64,000 nucleotides of DNA from Mesorhizobium sp. WSM2240 (GTDB taxonomy: Bacteria; Pseudomonadota; Alphaproteobacteria; Rhizobiales; Rhizobiaceae): positions 992,001 through 1,056,000 of the forward strand of contig NZ_CP159253.1 of the NCBI RefSeq assembly GCF_040438645.1, written 5' to 3'. Below the pieces are notes generated by a model. That model had not been told where the DNA came from and did not search any database. It saw only the letters and a program-made list of their open reading frames with translations. How positions within the stretch are numbered: the first letter of the stretch is position 1; each line of letters starts with the position of its first letter. Of the stretch, positions 1-8,971 are shown piece by piece. The position numbers and the translations under genes were made by a program.

Positions 1-28
1 CTTCAACGCACCGGAGACCCACAGATGA
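1..28 (+). CDS. fixG: FixG C-terminal end (partial)
   Basis: Reading the frame that starts at base 2 gives FNAPETHR followed by a TGA stop at 26-28. That stop overlaps the fixH start as ATGA, the coupling normally seen within fixGHIS operons. Only eight residues are inside the window, so the identification rests on position and coupling, not on domain content. FixG/CcoG is a membrane iron-sulfur protein involved in copper handling for cbb3 oxidase assembly. Confidence 0.6.
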
Positions 29-522
29 ACGCCGACCCGCAAAAGCCCTATCAGTTTACCGGCAGGCATATGTTGTTCACCATTCTCGCCTTTTTCGGGG
101 TAGTCACCGGCGTCAATGTGACCATGGCGGCGTTCGCCACAACGAGCTGGACCGGACTTGTCGTCGAAAACACCTATGTGGCCAGCCAGCAATTCAACCG
201 GAAGGCGAGGGAAGGGCGGGCGCAGGCGGCGCTGGGCTGGACCGGCAAACTGACGATCGAGGCAGGCGAAGTCCGCTACAGTCTCAGCGACGCTGCCGGC
301 AAGCCAGTCCCCCTTCACGGCGTAAAGATCCAGTTTCGTCATCCTGGCTATGAGGCGGAGGACAAGACTGTCACACTTACCGGCGCCTCCGGTCAGATAT
401 TCGCCGCGTTACATACGCCGAAGGATGGCGTCTGGATCGTCGAAATTAATGCCGACGCCGGCTTTGCTGAATCCTATCGCGACGTTCGCCGGATCATGAT
501 TTCCCGGGGAGTTCAGCAATGA
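25..522 (+). CDS. fixH: FixH, cbb3 oxidase assembly protein
   Basis: This 165-residue protein has a short cytoplasmic N-terminus, one hydrophobic segment at about residues 16-40 (FTILAFFGVVTGVNVTMAAF) and a soluble periplasmic domain with FQ-RHPGYEAEDK-like FixH sequence. FixH/CcoH is a single-pass membrane protein needed for maturation of the high-affinity cbb3 cytochrome oxidase used in microaerobic bacteroids. The stop overlaps the fixI start (ATGA at 519-522). A GGAGA lies about eight bases before the ATG. Length and neighbours fit the family, and the reading frame is intact. Confidence 0.93.
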   Translation: MNADPQKPYQFTGRHMLFTILAFFGVVTGVNVTMAAFATTSWTGLVVENTYVASQQFNRKAREGRAQAALGWTGKLTIEAGEVRYSLSDAAGKPVPLHGVKIQFRHPGYEAEDKTVTLTGASGQIFAALHTPKDGVWIVEINADAGFAESYRDVRRIMISRGVQQ

Positions 523-2807
523 GCTGCTGTGCGCCGGGCGCCGAAACGGCCCTTGGTGTGGTCGGCGCCGCACCTGTTTTGCCGTCGAGCCAGGAAATCA
601 AACTGGCGAGCCGCCCGCTCGGCGGCGATGTGTATCAGACCGTTCTCTCGGTGCCGGCGATTCACTGCGCGGCCTGCATGCAGACCATCGAGACGGCGAT
701 TGGAAAGCTGGATCGGGTCGAGGGCGCCCGCGTCAGTCTGTCGACGAAGCGGGTCTCGGTGCGGTGGCGTGGGGAAGAGGTCCCACCATTTGTCGCCGCG
801 CTTGGTCGGTTGGGCTATCAGACGCATCTGTTCGATCCTGTGCTGGACGAGAAGGACAAGACGCTTTCGGAACTCATCCGGGCCGTCGCGGTTGCCGGCT
901 TCGCGACGGGCAACATCATGCTGCTTTCGGTGTCGGTCTGGTCCGGTGCCGAAGGTGCCACCCGGGACCTGTTCCATTGGGTGTCGGCGCTGATCGCAAT
1001 TCCGGCCCTCGTCTTTGCTGGCGGCATCTATTTCCGCTCGGCGTGGAATGCGTTGCGCCATGGCCGCATGAACATGGACGTGCCGATCGCAGTCGGCGTT
1101 TCGCTCGCTTACGCTATGAGCCTCTACGAGACGATCCGCCATGGCGACGACGCCTATTTCGACGCGTCGGTGTCGCTGCTGTTCTTCCTGCTGATTGGCC
1201 GAACGCTGGATCACGTGATGCGGGAGCGGGCACGTACCGCGGTGAACAGCCTGTCGCGGCTGGCTGCGCGCGGTTGCATGGTGCTTCGCGGCGACGGTAC
1301 ACGCGACTACCTGCCGGTCGGCGAGATCGAACCGGGCATGCAGCTTTTGATCGCGGCCGGCGAAAGGATCCCCGTCGACGGCAACATCGTTGAGGGCTCG
1401 TCGGACCTCGATTGTTCCCTGGTTTCCGGCGAGAGCGCCCCCAGAGCCGTTGCGCCCGGGGAAAAGGTACAGGCCGGCACCCTCAATCTTACCGGCCCGC
1501 TGACCATGGTGGCGACAGCCGCGGCGAAGGATTCTTTCCTGGCGGAAATGGTCCGGCTGATGGAGGCGGCCGAAGGCGGCCGGGCCCAGTATCGCCGGAT
1601 CGCCGACCGCGTCTCGGCACTTTATGCTCCGGTGGTCCACCTCACTGCGTCTGTGACCTTCCTTGGCTGGATGGCGGCGACTGGTGACTGGCACGGCGCC
1701 CTAACCATCGCCATCGCCGTTCTCATCATTACGTGCCCCTGTGCACTCGGCCTGGCGATCCCGATCGTGCAGGTGGTCGCGGCGCGGCGTCTGTTCGAAA
1801 GCGGCATCATGGTCAAGGATGGTTCGGCCATGGAACGCCTGGCGGAGGTTGACACGGCGGTATTCGACAAGACAGGCACGCTTACGCTCGGACAACCAAA
1901 TCTTGTCAACGCCGCCTCCATCGACTCTACCATGCTGGCGATCGCGGCCGACATGGCCGCGCATTCCCGTCATCCGTTTTCAAGCGCGATTGCCGGCTTT
2001 GCAGGGGTTTCCGGCCAGCCCAAGTTTGAATCCGTCAGCGAGCACCCGGGCTTCGGGATCGAAGCCCGGGTGGCCGGAAACATCTGGCGTCTTGGCCGGG
2101 TCGGATGGGCAGGATGGAAAACCCGAATTGGCAGCGAAGGCAAATTAGGCGGCCACGGCGGTACGGTCCTATCGAAGAATGGGATCATTACCGCATCCTT
2201 CGCTTTCGAGGATACGCTCCGCCCCGATGCCAAGGCAGCCGTCGAGCAACTCAAAGATGCTGGCCTGTCGGTGGAAATTCTGTCGGGCGACACGGCAAAG
2301 GCCTGCGGGGAGGTGGCCGAAACATTGGGCGTCGACCGCTTCGCGGCCGCGATGTTCCCCTCCGGCAAGGTCGAACGAATCGAGACGCTAGGGAAAAACG
2401 GACACAAGGTTCTGATGGTCGGCGACGGCCTCAACGATACGCCTGCGCTGGGCGCGGCACATGTGTCGATCGCACCAGCGACTGCGGCCGATATCGGCCG
2501 CTGTGCCGCCGATTTCGTATTCCTACGCGACAGCCTCATGGCAATACCGCGCGCGCTCGACATCTCCAGGAAAGCCGGGCGGTTGATCCGGCAGAACATC
2601 GTCATAGCGCTCGTCTATAACGCCGTCGCGGTGCCGATTGCCATTCTGGGCCATGTCACGCCGCTGATCGCGGCAATCGCTATGTCTGCCTCGTCGCTTT
2701 TGGTCATCGGAAATGCGTTGCGCCTGCAGGGCTTTTTGCTCGCCAACGTCACGAGGGCTCCTTCCGCCAAGCGTTCCGGAATTCGCGCATCGGTGCAGCC
2801 TTCATGA
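519..2807 (+). CDS. fixI: FixI, copper-transporting P1B-type ATPase
   Basis: A 762-residue heavy-metal P-type ATPase. Visible landmarks are an N-terminal metal-binding CAAC (C50, C53), several membrane helices, the SGES actuator motif, the transmembrane TCPC metal site (C406, C408), the phosphorylation motif DKTGTLT (D450), an HP motif (SRHPFS) and the hinge GDGLND (from G635). FixI/CcoI exports copper for cbb3 oxidase assembly. It is translationally coupled at both ends: it overlaps fixH by 4 bases and fixS by 4 bases. All catalytic motifs are present, so it should be functional. The long antisense frame over 513-1694 is a shadow of this gene. Confidence 0.96.
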   Translation: MSCCAPGAETALGVVGAAPVLPSSQEIKLASRPLGGDVYQTVLSVPAIHCAACMQTIETAIGKLDRVEGARVSLSTKRVSVRWRGEEVPPFVAALGRLGYQTHLFDPVLDEKDKTLSELIRAVAVAGFATGNIMLLSVSVWSGAEGATRDLFHWVSALIAIPALVFAGGIYFRSAWNALRHGRMNMDVPIAVGVSLAYAMSLYETIRHGDDAYFDASVSLLFFLLIGRTLDHVMRERARTAVNSLSRLAARGCMVLRGDGTRDYLPVGEIEPGMQLLIAAGERIPVDGNIVEGSSDLDCSLVSGESAPRAVAPGEKVQAGTLNLTGPLTMVATAAAKDSFLAEMVRLMEAAEGGRAQYRRIADRVSALYAPVVHLTASVTFLGWMAATGDWHGALTIAIAVLIITCPCALGLAIPIVQVVAARRLFESGIMVKDGSAMERLAEVDTAVFDKTGTLTLGQPNLVNAASIDSTMLAIAADMAAHSRHPFSSAIAGFAGVSGQPKFESVSEHPGFGIEARVAGNIWRLGRVGWAGWKTRIGSEGKLGGHGGTVLSKNGIITASFAFEDTLRPDAKAAVEQLKDAGLSVEILSGDTAKACGEVAETLGVDRFAAAMFPSGKVERIETLGKNGHKVLMVGDGLNDTPALGAAHVSIAPATAADIGRCAADFVFLRDSLMAIPRALDISRKAGRLIRQNIVIALVYNAVAVPIAILGHVTPLIAAIAMSASSLLVIGNALRLQGFLLANVTRAPSAKRSGIRASVQPS

Positions 2808-2959
2808 CAACGCTCGTCTACCTCATACCAGTAGCCATGTTCCTTGGCGCACTGGGGCTGTCCGGCTTTCTGTGGGCGTTGAGGAGTGGTCAATATGAGG
2901 ATCTTGATGGGGCCGCTGAGCGCATCCTCATCGACCGGGAGGACAAGTCGGAACACTGA
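2804..2959 (+). CDS. fixS: FixS, cbb3 oxidase maturation protein
   Basis: The 51-residue product starts MTTLVYLIPVAMFLGALGLS, one membrane helix over residues 4-25, followed by a short charged tail rich in Asp/Glu/Arg (QYEDLDGAAERIL). This is the standard FixS/CcoS shape: a tiny single-pass protein needed to insert cofactors into cbb3 oxidase. The ATG overlaps the fixI stop (ATGA at 2804-2807), completing the fixGHIS order. Confidence 0.92.
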   Translation: MTTLVYLIPVAMFLGALGLSGFLWALRSGQYEDLDGAAERILIDREDKSEH

Positions 2960-3136
2960 CCCAGATCGCTGCGCCGATGACTGCGGACGCTAGCCATCTC
3001 ACGACTGAGCCTGGCCGGGCGCACCGGAGGGAAAGGCCGCCATTCGATGATGATCTGAACAGACCATGGCCAAAATTGTTGGGGCAATCGACCAGTCGAC
3101 CGTGAACCCGCCGTTGCCCCGCTTTGTCGCGTTTGG

Positions 3137-3150
3137 TTGATCGATATCAA
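3137..3150. promoter_or_regulatory. FixK/FNR-type anaerobox
   Basis: TTGATCGATATCAA is a perfect match to the TTGAT-N4-ATCAA dyad bound by FixK/FnrL-type regulators. It lies 177 bases after fixS and 53 bases before a possible start codon at 3204, so it faces downstream plus-strand genes rather than fixGHIS. Oxygen-responsive control of what follows is an inference from this site. Confidence 0.8.
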
Positions 3151-3203
3151 GATTATCCTCTCATCGGCGTGGTTACGTCGACCAGTCATTCAAAGGAGAA
3201 CGC

Positions 3204-3291
3204 GTGTCTAACGGACAGTTTGGTCGGCCGTCTCATCGTCTTGGCGGTTTTCGGATATTTCATCGTAGCGGTCGGGCTAGGGCTCCTTTGA
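3204..3291 (+). pseudogene. Possible small membrane protein, frameshifted
   Basis: An AAGGAGAA ribosome site sits just before a GTG at 3204. The GTG frame reads MSNGQFGR. One base further on, the neighbouring frame reads RLIVLAVFGYFIVAVGLGLL and stops at 3289-3291. Joined by a single-base skip near 3228, the two make a typical 28-residue single-pass peptide directly behind the FixK box. The alternative, an 80-residue arginine-rich ORF ending at 3446, looks non-coding. I do not recognise a family. Nothing else is visible from 3292 to 3516. Confidence 0.35.
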
Positions 3292-3516
3292 CGAATCGCG
3301 CCGCCGAAAACCTCGGCGACCAGTCTGGATCGAGACCGACACGAAGAATCGCCAAAGCTGGACCGGTTCGATCAGCCGCGCCCGTGTTTGATGAGACTGC
3401 ACCTTTGTTGGGATATGATGCTGATCTCCTCTGCCCAGTAGCTTGAACGATGCAGCGGCAATGAAACGCAGCCACCAGCATCTTACGAAGATGGCCGACT
3501 CAATGGCGGCACGCTG

Positions 3517-4698
3517 ATGGTCCGCTCCGACGAAAGGTTCGACATCGTTGTCGTCGGCGCCGGGCCGGTGGGACTCTCCTTCGCCGCATCGCTTGCCCAG
3601 AGTAAACTTAAGGTGGCGGTTGTTGAACAGCAGTCCCTGGAAAGGCTGGCGGATCCGGCTTTCGACGGTCGCGAGATCGCGCTGACCCACACCTCCATCA
3701 GAATCCTTCGTGAGATCGGGGCCTGGGATGCCATTCCCGCTTCGGACAAATCACCGATTCAAGGCGCGCGCGTGCTCAATGGATCGAGCGCTTTCGCTCT
3801 TTGTTTCGATCCCCCCAGCGGATCTGGGGAACCACTGGGAGTTCTGGTCCCAAATTGGCGGATCCGCGATGCTTTATTCAAGATCGTCCGCTCGCAGGAT
3901 CATGCCCGGCTGCTGTGCGGCTACTCGGTTGTCGACGCAGCAAACAGCCACAATGGAGCAGTCATGACACTCTCCGATGGCAGGCAGCTGACCGCTCGGC
4001 TTCTCGTTGCAGCTGATTCACGTCTGTCCGCCACGCGCGACCTACTCGGCATCGGCGCCGATATCAATCGGCTTGGCAAGTCGATGCTGATTTGCCGAGT
4101 GAGGCACGAGCGCGTCCATAACCAGATCGCAGTCGAATGGTTCGATCACCATCAGACCGTAGCGATGTTGCCGCTCATGCAAGGCGTGTCGTCGCTGCTT
4201 CTAACCTTGCGCTCAGACCAGGCAGATAGACTGCTTGCCTTCGACGACGATTTGTTCGTGACAGAATTGACGAACCGGTGTCACGGGCGCCTCGGAAATA
4301 TGACCTTGGCAAGCAACCGCCATTGCTATCCGCTCGTCACGACGTGGGCGCACAAGTTCTGGGCTCCGAGCGCCGCGCTCATCGGCGACGCTGCCATTGG
4401 GATGCACCCGGTGACTGCCTATGGCTTCAACATTGGCCTAAGCGGCCAGAAGCAACTCGCCCATAGGATATCGACAGCATGTCGCGACCGTCGCGACATT
4501 GCCGATCCCGACTTGCTCTACAGGTACGAAAGCTGGCTGCGCCTGTCGGCGGCGCCGATTTATTATGCCACGAACTTGCTCGTCAGACTCTACTCAGGCG
4601 AGCACCCGGCGGCACGGCTGGCAAGACATATGGGGCTTCGCTTTGGACAATATCTTCCCTTTGTCCGCCAGGGCATTTCGGCGATGCTGAGCCGGTGA
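3517..4698 (+). CDS. UbiH/UbiF/UbiM-family FAD-dependent hydroxylase
   Basis: A 393-residue flavoprotein monooxygenase. An N-terminal Rossmann FAD motif VVVGAGPVGLSFA (G14, G16, G19) is followed near residue 290 by the second FAD motif GDAAIGMHPVTAYGFNIGL, where the family usually has GDAAH-HP. The GMHPVTA-G-FN wording is most like the UbiM branch of ubiquinone-ring hydroxylases, which carry out an aerobic ring hydroxylation in ubiquinone synthesis. Downstream of fixGHIS it could serve respiratory quinone supply, but no operon link is visible: about 550 bases separate it from fixS. No clear ribosome site precedes the ATG. The exact hydroxylation position is not decidable from sequence alone. 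Confidence 0.75.
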   Translation: MVRSDERFDIVVVGAGPVGLSFAASLAQSKLKVAVVEQQSLERLADPAFDGREIALTHTSIRILREIGAWDAIPASDKSPIQGARVLNGSSAFALCFDPPSGSGEPLGVLVPNWRIRDALFKIVRSQDHARLLCGYSVVDAANSHNGAVMTLSDGRQLTARLLVAADSRLSATRDLLGIGADINRLGKSMLICRVRHERVHNQIAVEWFDHHQTVAMLPLMQGVSSLLLTLRSDQADRLLAFDDDLFVTELTNRCHGRLGNMTLASNRHCYPLVTTWAHKFWAPSAALIGDAAIGMHPVTAYGFNIGLSGQKQLAHRISTACRDRRDIADPDLLYRYESWLRLSAAPIYYATNLLVRLYSGEHPAARLARHMGLRFGQYLPFVRQGISAMLSR

Positions 4699-4850
4699 AC
4701 CACCGTCACCACAAGGTGAACCTCACTGAGGACGCTATCCCGCCACGGGCTCCTTTTTTCTATCTCACTGTCTATGCGTGAGCGACTTGAGATCTGTTGA
4801 TGTATGACAAGGTCATTCCTGCATTTGGCAGCAGAGACATGCGGCTTACG

Positions 4851-5050
4851 CATCATTTCTTTGCCCGGGCGATCAACGCCACCGCCATCCACACATTCCT
4901 GTTCGCCGCCGGAACGGACATATGCCGCCACCTGCTGCTGTCGGCGCTAAACGGGCTGACGAGGGCAGGGAGCACCTGCTGGTCCTCGGCGGCCAAAACG
5001 CTATTGAACGCGTCGCCGCATTTCTGGTTGATATGTGGGCGCGGCAAGGC
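4851..5050 (+). pseudogene. Remnant of a FixK-like Crp/Fnr regulator
   Basis: One frame reads HHFFARAINATAIHT (about 4851-4895) and a second, shifted frame reads EHLLVLGGQNAIERVAAFLVDM (about 4970-5042). The latter resembles the dimerisation-helix stretch of FixK-type regulators (LLLLGR-TA-ERVAAFLLEM). The N-terminal sensor part is mostly lost, and the C-terminal helix-turn-helix is absent. It is a dead fragment. Its presence next to fixGHIS fits rhizobial gene order. The rest of 4699-5123 shows nothing else. Confidence 0.5.
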
Positions 5051-5123
5051 GGATATCGCGGGCGTCAAGCGACAGGTCAGTCACGCAACAGAGGCGGGGA
5101 TGAACCCGCCTCTTCTTTACCGG

Positions 5124-5359
5124 CTAGGCGGCTTTCCTGCGCGCCCGCTTTACAGGTTCCGCCGCGTCGGGATTCCGGCCGAGCCCCACCTTCTTGGCGA
5201 GTTCTGAACGCGCCGACGCGTAGGACGGAGCGGATAGTCGGGCGGCAGATTCCACTTCGCCCTGTATTCTTCAGGAGTCATTCCAAACTTAGTCTTCAAA
5301 TGCCGCTTCCGGGATTTGAACGTCTTCCCGTCATCGCGGCAGATCTGCCATTGAGGCCA
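5124..5359 (-). pseudogene. C-terminal remnant of a MucR/Ros-family regulator
   Basis: The minus strand reads WPQWQICRDDGKTFKSRKRH, then FGMTPEEYRAKWNLPPDYP, the conserved Ros/MucR zinc-finger region. After PDYP the frame must shift by one base to continue YASARSELAKKVGLGRNPDA and the basic tail ending at the stop 5124-5126. The N-terminal half is missing, replaced at about 5360 by a group II intron fragment. MucR proteins are H-NS-like repressors of exopolysaccharide and symbiosis genes. This copy is truncated and frameshifted. Confidence 0.7.
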
Positions 5360-5365
5360 AACGTC

Positions 5366-5609
5366 GATGCCGAAACGCGGTAAGCGCTCGGATATTCGTT
5401 GGAATCGCGAAGTAGCCGAAGTTCCCTGACACGACACGGGCCAGCCATTTCCCCTGTTCGGGATCGGCCAGTGCATCCGCCGCCGCAGCTCCCCTTGATG
5501 TCCTTGAGCTTCGCCCCGCCCGCATGCGGTCGCATCGGGTCTTCCGCTTAAGCTGGAAGCGCCCCTTTCGCGATTTGCCACAGATGAACGTGAAGCCCAG
5601 GAATGCAAA
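5366..5609 (-). pseudogene. Group II intron reverse transcriptase, C-terminal remnant
   Basis: The minus strand reads FAFLGFTFICGKSRKGRFQL, then RKTRCDRMRA, then, after a frameshift, KDIKGELRRRMHWPIP and EQGKWLARVVSGNFGYFAIP. This is the X/maturase region of bacterial LtrA-type proteins (FLGFTHICGKS, RRRMH-PIPEQG-WL). Only the C-terminal part survives, wedged between MucR and IS66 remnants. The N-terminal part of another intron protein lies at 22.36 kb. Confidence 0.65.
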
Positions 5610-5614
5610 GCTTG

Positions 5615-6120
5615 CCCATCCATTGCGCCATCTGCGACCGGTCGATCTCGACCTGGTCGCGGGCATAGATCACTTCCTGCCGGTAGAGCGGCAGGCCATC
5701 GGCATATTTCAACACCGCGATCTGCGACAGCAGCGCTTGGGTCGGAATGCCGCTTTCGATGATGCGGGCGGGTACGGCTGCCTGGATGACGCCGTCCCAG
5801 CCCTTGAATGCATATTTAGGGCGACGCGTGACGATCACCCGGGACTTCGCCGGGGTGGTGACATCGAGCCGTTCGGATACGTCCTCGCCAATCGCATTGC
5901 GCCGCCAGCCAAACAGCTGCGAGCTCGCCAGTCCAGCCTGGCGCGCGATCGCCGACACGTTCGCACCCGGCTTCAGGGACTCTTCAATCAGCCGTGCCTT
6001 CGCTTCCGCCGACCAGCGTCGCCGCGGACGCTGCGGGCTTTGCATCCAGCCGGTTCGGAACCGCCTCAAGCACATGGAAACTTCTATCATCAGACATCGG
6101 TGCAGACATAGAACTTAACA
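5615..6120 (-). mobile_element. IS66-family remnant (TnpA fused to TnpC piece)
   Basis: The minus strand carries RRRWSAEAKARLIEESLKPG, the helix-turn-helix start of IS66 TnpA, joined in frame to RRPKYAFKGWDGVIQA and KYADGLPLYRQEVIYARD from the middle of IS66 TnpC. The true TnpA start (DDRSFHVLEA) is in another frame just upstream. An internal deletion and a frameshift show that the element is dead. Nothing recognisable lies between 6121 and 6300. Confidence 0.7.
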
Positions 6121-6301
6121 CTGCAAGCTCCTCGGCTCCTTCAGTGTCATCATCTCTCGCCCATCGTCTTATGCCGCGCCAGATGGGGTGAGCTTCACGC
6201 TTACGATTGAAAACGTCTTTCTGAAATATCAATAACAGCCGCTTCATCCGATACGACAACCGGGCAGATGGCCAGGCTCCTTGCGCCGTATCTCAATGAT
6301 T

Positions 6302-6360
6302 GCAACAGATCCTTCAAATGGAATTACCAGAAACTTTACAATCGTCGATCGCCAACAATG
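6302..6360 (+). promoter_or_regulatory. Upstream block shared with both ATP-grasp genes (copy 1)
   Basis: The order GCAACAGATCCTTCAAAT, ACTTTACAA, GATCGCCAACAATG recurs upstream of the ATP-grasp genes at 17170-17227 (minus strand) and 24575-24633 (plus strand), with the same order and similar spacing. Here it precedes the decayed M24 gene at 6466. It probably marks a common promoter/operator region; the regulator is unknown. It does not fit a nod box or a sigma-54 promoter. Confidence 0.5.
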
Positions 6361-6465
6361 ATACGTCCACTACATAGGTTTGATCCGGCAAAAAGCTGAC
6401 GTCGATTTACGACTGCCACACAGAACACAGGGCAACTCTTTCCACGGCCATACAGAAACGATTCC

Positions 6466-7025
6466 ATGACACAGCCTCCGCTTCCCCCCCACCCTTTGCA
6501 GTGGAAGAATTCCGCTCGCGCCTCGCAGCATTGCGCACCGTTATGGCCGAGCGACAAGGGGGCCTTCTATCGTCGACCAGTTTTAGCACATGCCATATTT
6601 CGGCAGTCACGGTGCACAGCGGCCATGTATCAACCCTTGCTCCCACTTGATGACAAGCCGGCCGCAGTGATCCATGCGCTCGACGCTCCCGTCCTCAGCG
6701 AAATGAACTGGCTCATTGATTGCGTGGCATTCCGCGATAACGACAACCCGATCAAAGTCGTTCACGCGACGATCCTAGCCCCCGGCAATGGAACTTCGGC
6801 CATAGGCGTCGTGGGCGGCAGCCACCTTTTTATTGTTAACCGGGCACTAGAGCTCAAACCCTGCTGCCGGATTCCAGGACCGCTGATTTCTGCGGCGTCA
6901 TGTGGGAAATGTGGCAGGTCAAATCGCCACTTGAACTCGCCTGTCTCAAGGTTGCCGCGGACATCTGCGACCGCGCAACGGTTGCTGGTGTTTTGGATGG
7001 CTTCACTATCGTGGCGGGGTGGCGA
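6466..7025 (+). pseudogene. M24-family (creatinase/aminopeptidase-like) hydrolase, decayed
   Basis: An ATG at 6466 is followed by a C-run where the frame shifts to FAVEEFRSRLAALRTVMAER (from 6495). The first frame later resumes AMYQPLLPLDDKPAAVIHAL and SEMNWLIDCVAF, and a third frame gives VKSPLELACLKVAADICDRA. Together these trace the N-terminal creatinase-like domain and the linker helix of the M24 pita-bread family. At least three frameshifts and loss of the catalytic half make it a pseudogene. It is not a copy of the M24 genes at 20 and 33 kb, but it carries the same upstream block as the ATP-grasp genes. Confidence 0.6.
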
Positions 7026-7237
7026 CCTCATCGTGACGCGGCCGCCGACCAAGGGCACCATAGCGGCTCCGGCGATATCGTCGTGATCCTGTGTAACACT
7101 GATGTCAGGTTTGGCAACATGGGGGTCAACATCTTTGATATCCGATCGTTCAAAGAGGAGGTCCGTAACCTGGGTACGGCGGTGCCCATCACATCAGCTT
7201 GCCGGAGCTTGCGCCTGATTGAACGCGGTGGGTTCAA

Positions 7238-7456
7238 TTGTGTGAGCTACGCGAACAACTTGATTGGGGTCTCGAACGTATGCACGAGGCGTGTCGGGTG
7301 CTCGATCAGAATGGCATCGTCTACGCGGTGTGGGCGAGAGCCTGGCATAAGGGACGCCGCCCGCCTTCTCCAGACGCCCCGCGGTCGCGTGGCATCCCTG
7401 TCGGTTGCGGACTTAAGCCTTACATAGAAAGGGCAATAGACTATGCGGAGCAGTGA
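7238..7456 (+). CDS. Unrecognised fragment, C-terminal end of a lost gene
   Basis: The 72-residue frame ERMHEACRVLDQNGIVYAVW to YIERAIDYAEQ ends 13 bases inside the GNAT gene, suggesting that it was once translationally coupled to it. It has ordinary amino-acid composition, but I do not recognise a family. The upstream part is absent, so it is probably the tail of a deleted enzyme gene. Nothing is identifiable between 7026 and 7237. Confidence 0.3.
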   Translation: MCELREQLDWGLERMHEACRVLDQNGIVYAVWARAWHKGRRPPSPDAPRSRGIPVGCGLKPYIERAIDYAEQ

Positions 7457-8282
7457 GATCGAGTTTGCCGAGTTCCGAGCCGAACATCTCGACGAGACGC
7501 TGAAGCTCGCGGGCCAGGCCGGATGGACAAACAGCAAGGATGATTGGTCGACGCTTCTTGGCTTGGGCTGTGGATATGTTGCGATTTTGAACAATCACGT
7601 CGTCGGTACGATGTGCATGACGATGTTTGGGGAGGTCGCGACTATGGGCGCTTTGATTGTCGACGACACGATGCGCCGCCAAGGGCTCGGCAGTCAGCTT
7701 ATGAAGCTCGCCCTAGAAAAAGCGGGCAAACGTGAATGCCGCCTCATAGCATCGTCCGATGGGAAGCCGCTCTACCGCAAGCTCGGATTTGACGAGTTGG
7801 AAACTATACATATTCATCAAGGGGTAGTTGCACGCGTGGAGGCCCCGGATGGAGCCGAATGGGCAATCCGAGGTGATTTTGACCAGATTTCCGAAATCGA
7901 CCGAAGCGCAACGGGAATAGATCGCCAGGCACTCATATCGAGACTTTGGAACAAGGGAGTGTTTGCCGTCATCCGGTATGCGGGGAAGGTGGTGGGCTAT
8001 GCTGCAGTGCTACCGTACGGGCGTGGCGAAGTAGCCGGGCCGGTCGTCGCATGTAGCACCAACGAAGCAAGGCGCCTGTTGTCCTTCCTGTTTTCACACC
8101 GTAAGGGCGCGTTGATCCGCGTAGACCTCCGTCAGCAGTCCGGGCTCGAAGGCTGGCTAACCTCGATTGGGATTGCAGAGGAGTCAACTCGCACGGCGAT
8201 GGGACGCGGCACGGCCCACACTAACAAGGAAGCACCCTTCCGCACCTATGTGCTTGCCACAAGTCAGTTCGGTTTTCCATAA
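7443..8282 (+). CDS. GNAT-family N-acetyltransferase, two-domain
   Basis: A 279-residue protein. The N-terminal half is a GNAT domain: a beta-strand region VAILNNHVVGTMCMTM, the acetyl-CoA pyrophosphate loop RRQGLGSQLMKLAL (about residues 78-91) and the closing motif PLYRKLGFDELE. The C-terminal half (about 140-279) resembles the second domain found in longer GNAT proteins (GYAAVLPYGRGEVAGPVVA). It should transfer an acetyl group from acetyl-CoA to an amine. The substrate is unknown; an amino-acid-like small molecule is plausible given the neighbourhood. The frame is intact and coupled to the fragment before it. Confidence 0.85.
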   Translation: MRSSEIEFAEFRAEHLDETLKLAGQAGWTNSKDDWSTLLGLGCGYVAILNNHVVGTMCMTMFGEVATMGALIVDDTMRRQGLGSQLMKLALEKAGKRECRLIASSDGKPLYRKLGFDELETIHIHQGVVARVEAPDGAEWAIRGDFDQISEIDRSATGIDRQALISRLWNKGVFAVIRYAGKVVGYAAVLPYGRGEVAGPVVACSTNEARRLLSFLFSHRKGALIRVDLRQQSGLEGWLTSIGIAEESTRTAMGRGTAHTNKEAPFRTYVLATSQFGFP

Positions 8283-8352
8283 TAAAGGTGCATGTTCCTG
8301 CATCTCCTGAACCGCCCCCGTTTCAACGAGACACCTAGGATATCCGTGTTGG

Positions 8353-8890
8353 TCAGGGAAGGGGAGATTGGGTCCATTCACGACCGTCCCTGAACAGTGA
8401 GTTTGCGAGGATGACCAACTTTCGCATGATGGCTGTGATGGCCTTCTTGGCAGGTTTGCCGGTCGCGATGAGGTGCTCGTACTTTGCCTTGAGGTTTGGA
8501 TTGAATCGCATGGCGACGAGGGCGGGCATGTAGAGCGCCTGGCGGACATTGGCCCGGCCGCCGCGGATAAAGGCGCGGCCGGTCCACTGCCCGGACTGCC
8601 GCGCGACGGGAGCGAGGCCTGCCAGCGAAGCCGCTTGCCCGTTTTCGAGTGATCCGAGTTCGGGCATGTCGATGAGGAGCGCGAAGGCGGTGATCGCTGA
8701 GACGCCGGGGATCGAGACGAGGATGGCGAAGCGCGGGCGAGGTCGGTGTCTGCCGTGATGAGAGCCATGATCTCTTTCTCGATCGCGGCGATCTGGCGTT
8801 CGACCTGCCTGAGCTGCTCGGCGCGGCGAACTGCCGAACTCATTCCTGCCCGGCGGCGCTGGTCGCCGCGAGCGACGATGCGGACCGCGG
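8353..8890 (-). mobile_element. IS110-family transposase remnant
   Basis: The minus strand encodes the IS110 C-terminal transposase_20 domain (LVSIPGVSAITAFALLIDMP, then AGLAPVARQSGQWTGRAFIR). A piece of the middle (RRAEQLRQVERQIAAIEKEI) lies in a different frame, with the shift near 8725. The N-terminal DEDD domain is gone; at about 8890-8970 the sequence passes into an IS630 fragment. Confidence 0.75.
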
Positions 8891-8971
8891 TCAAAAACGA
8901 TACCATCGGCGTCGAGATCTCGAAAGATCATCTCGATGCCCACCGCATGAGCGACGGCGAAAGCCACCGAG

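Noticed and set aside
513..1694. Long antisense ORF over fixI
   Set aside because: Arginine/histidine-rich shadow of a high-GC gene; fixI has all P-type ATPase motifs. Similar shadows at 42276-43835, 44216-45487 and 62042-63340 were dropped for the same reason.
6302..6360. Shared upstream block as a nod box
   Set aside because: It contains GATCC and ATCG pieces but not the ordered 47-base nod-box layout.
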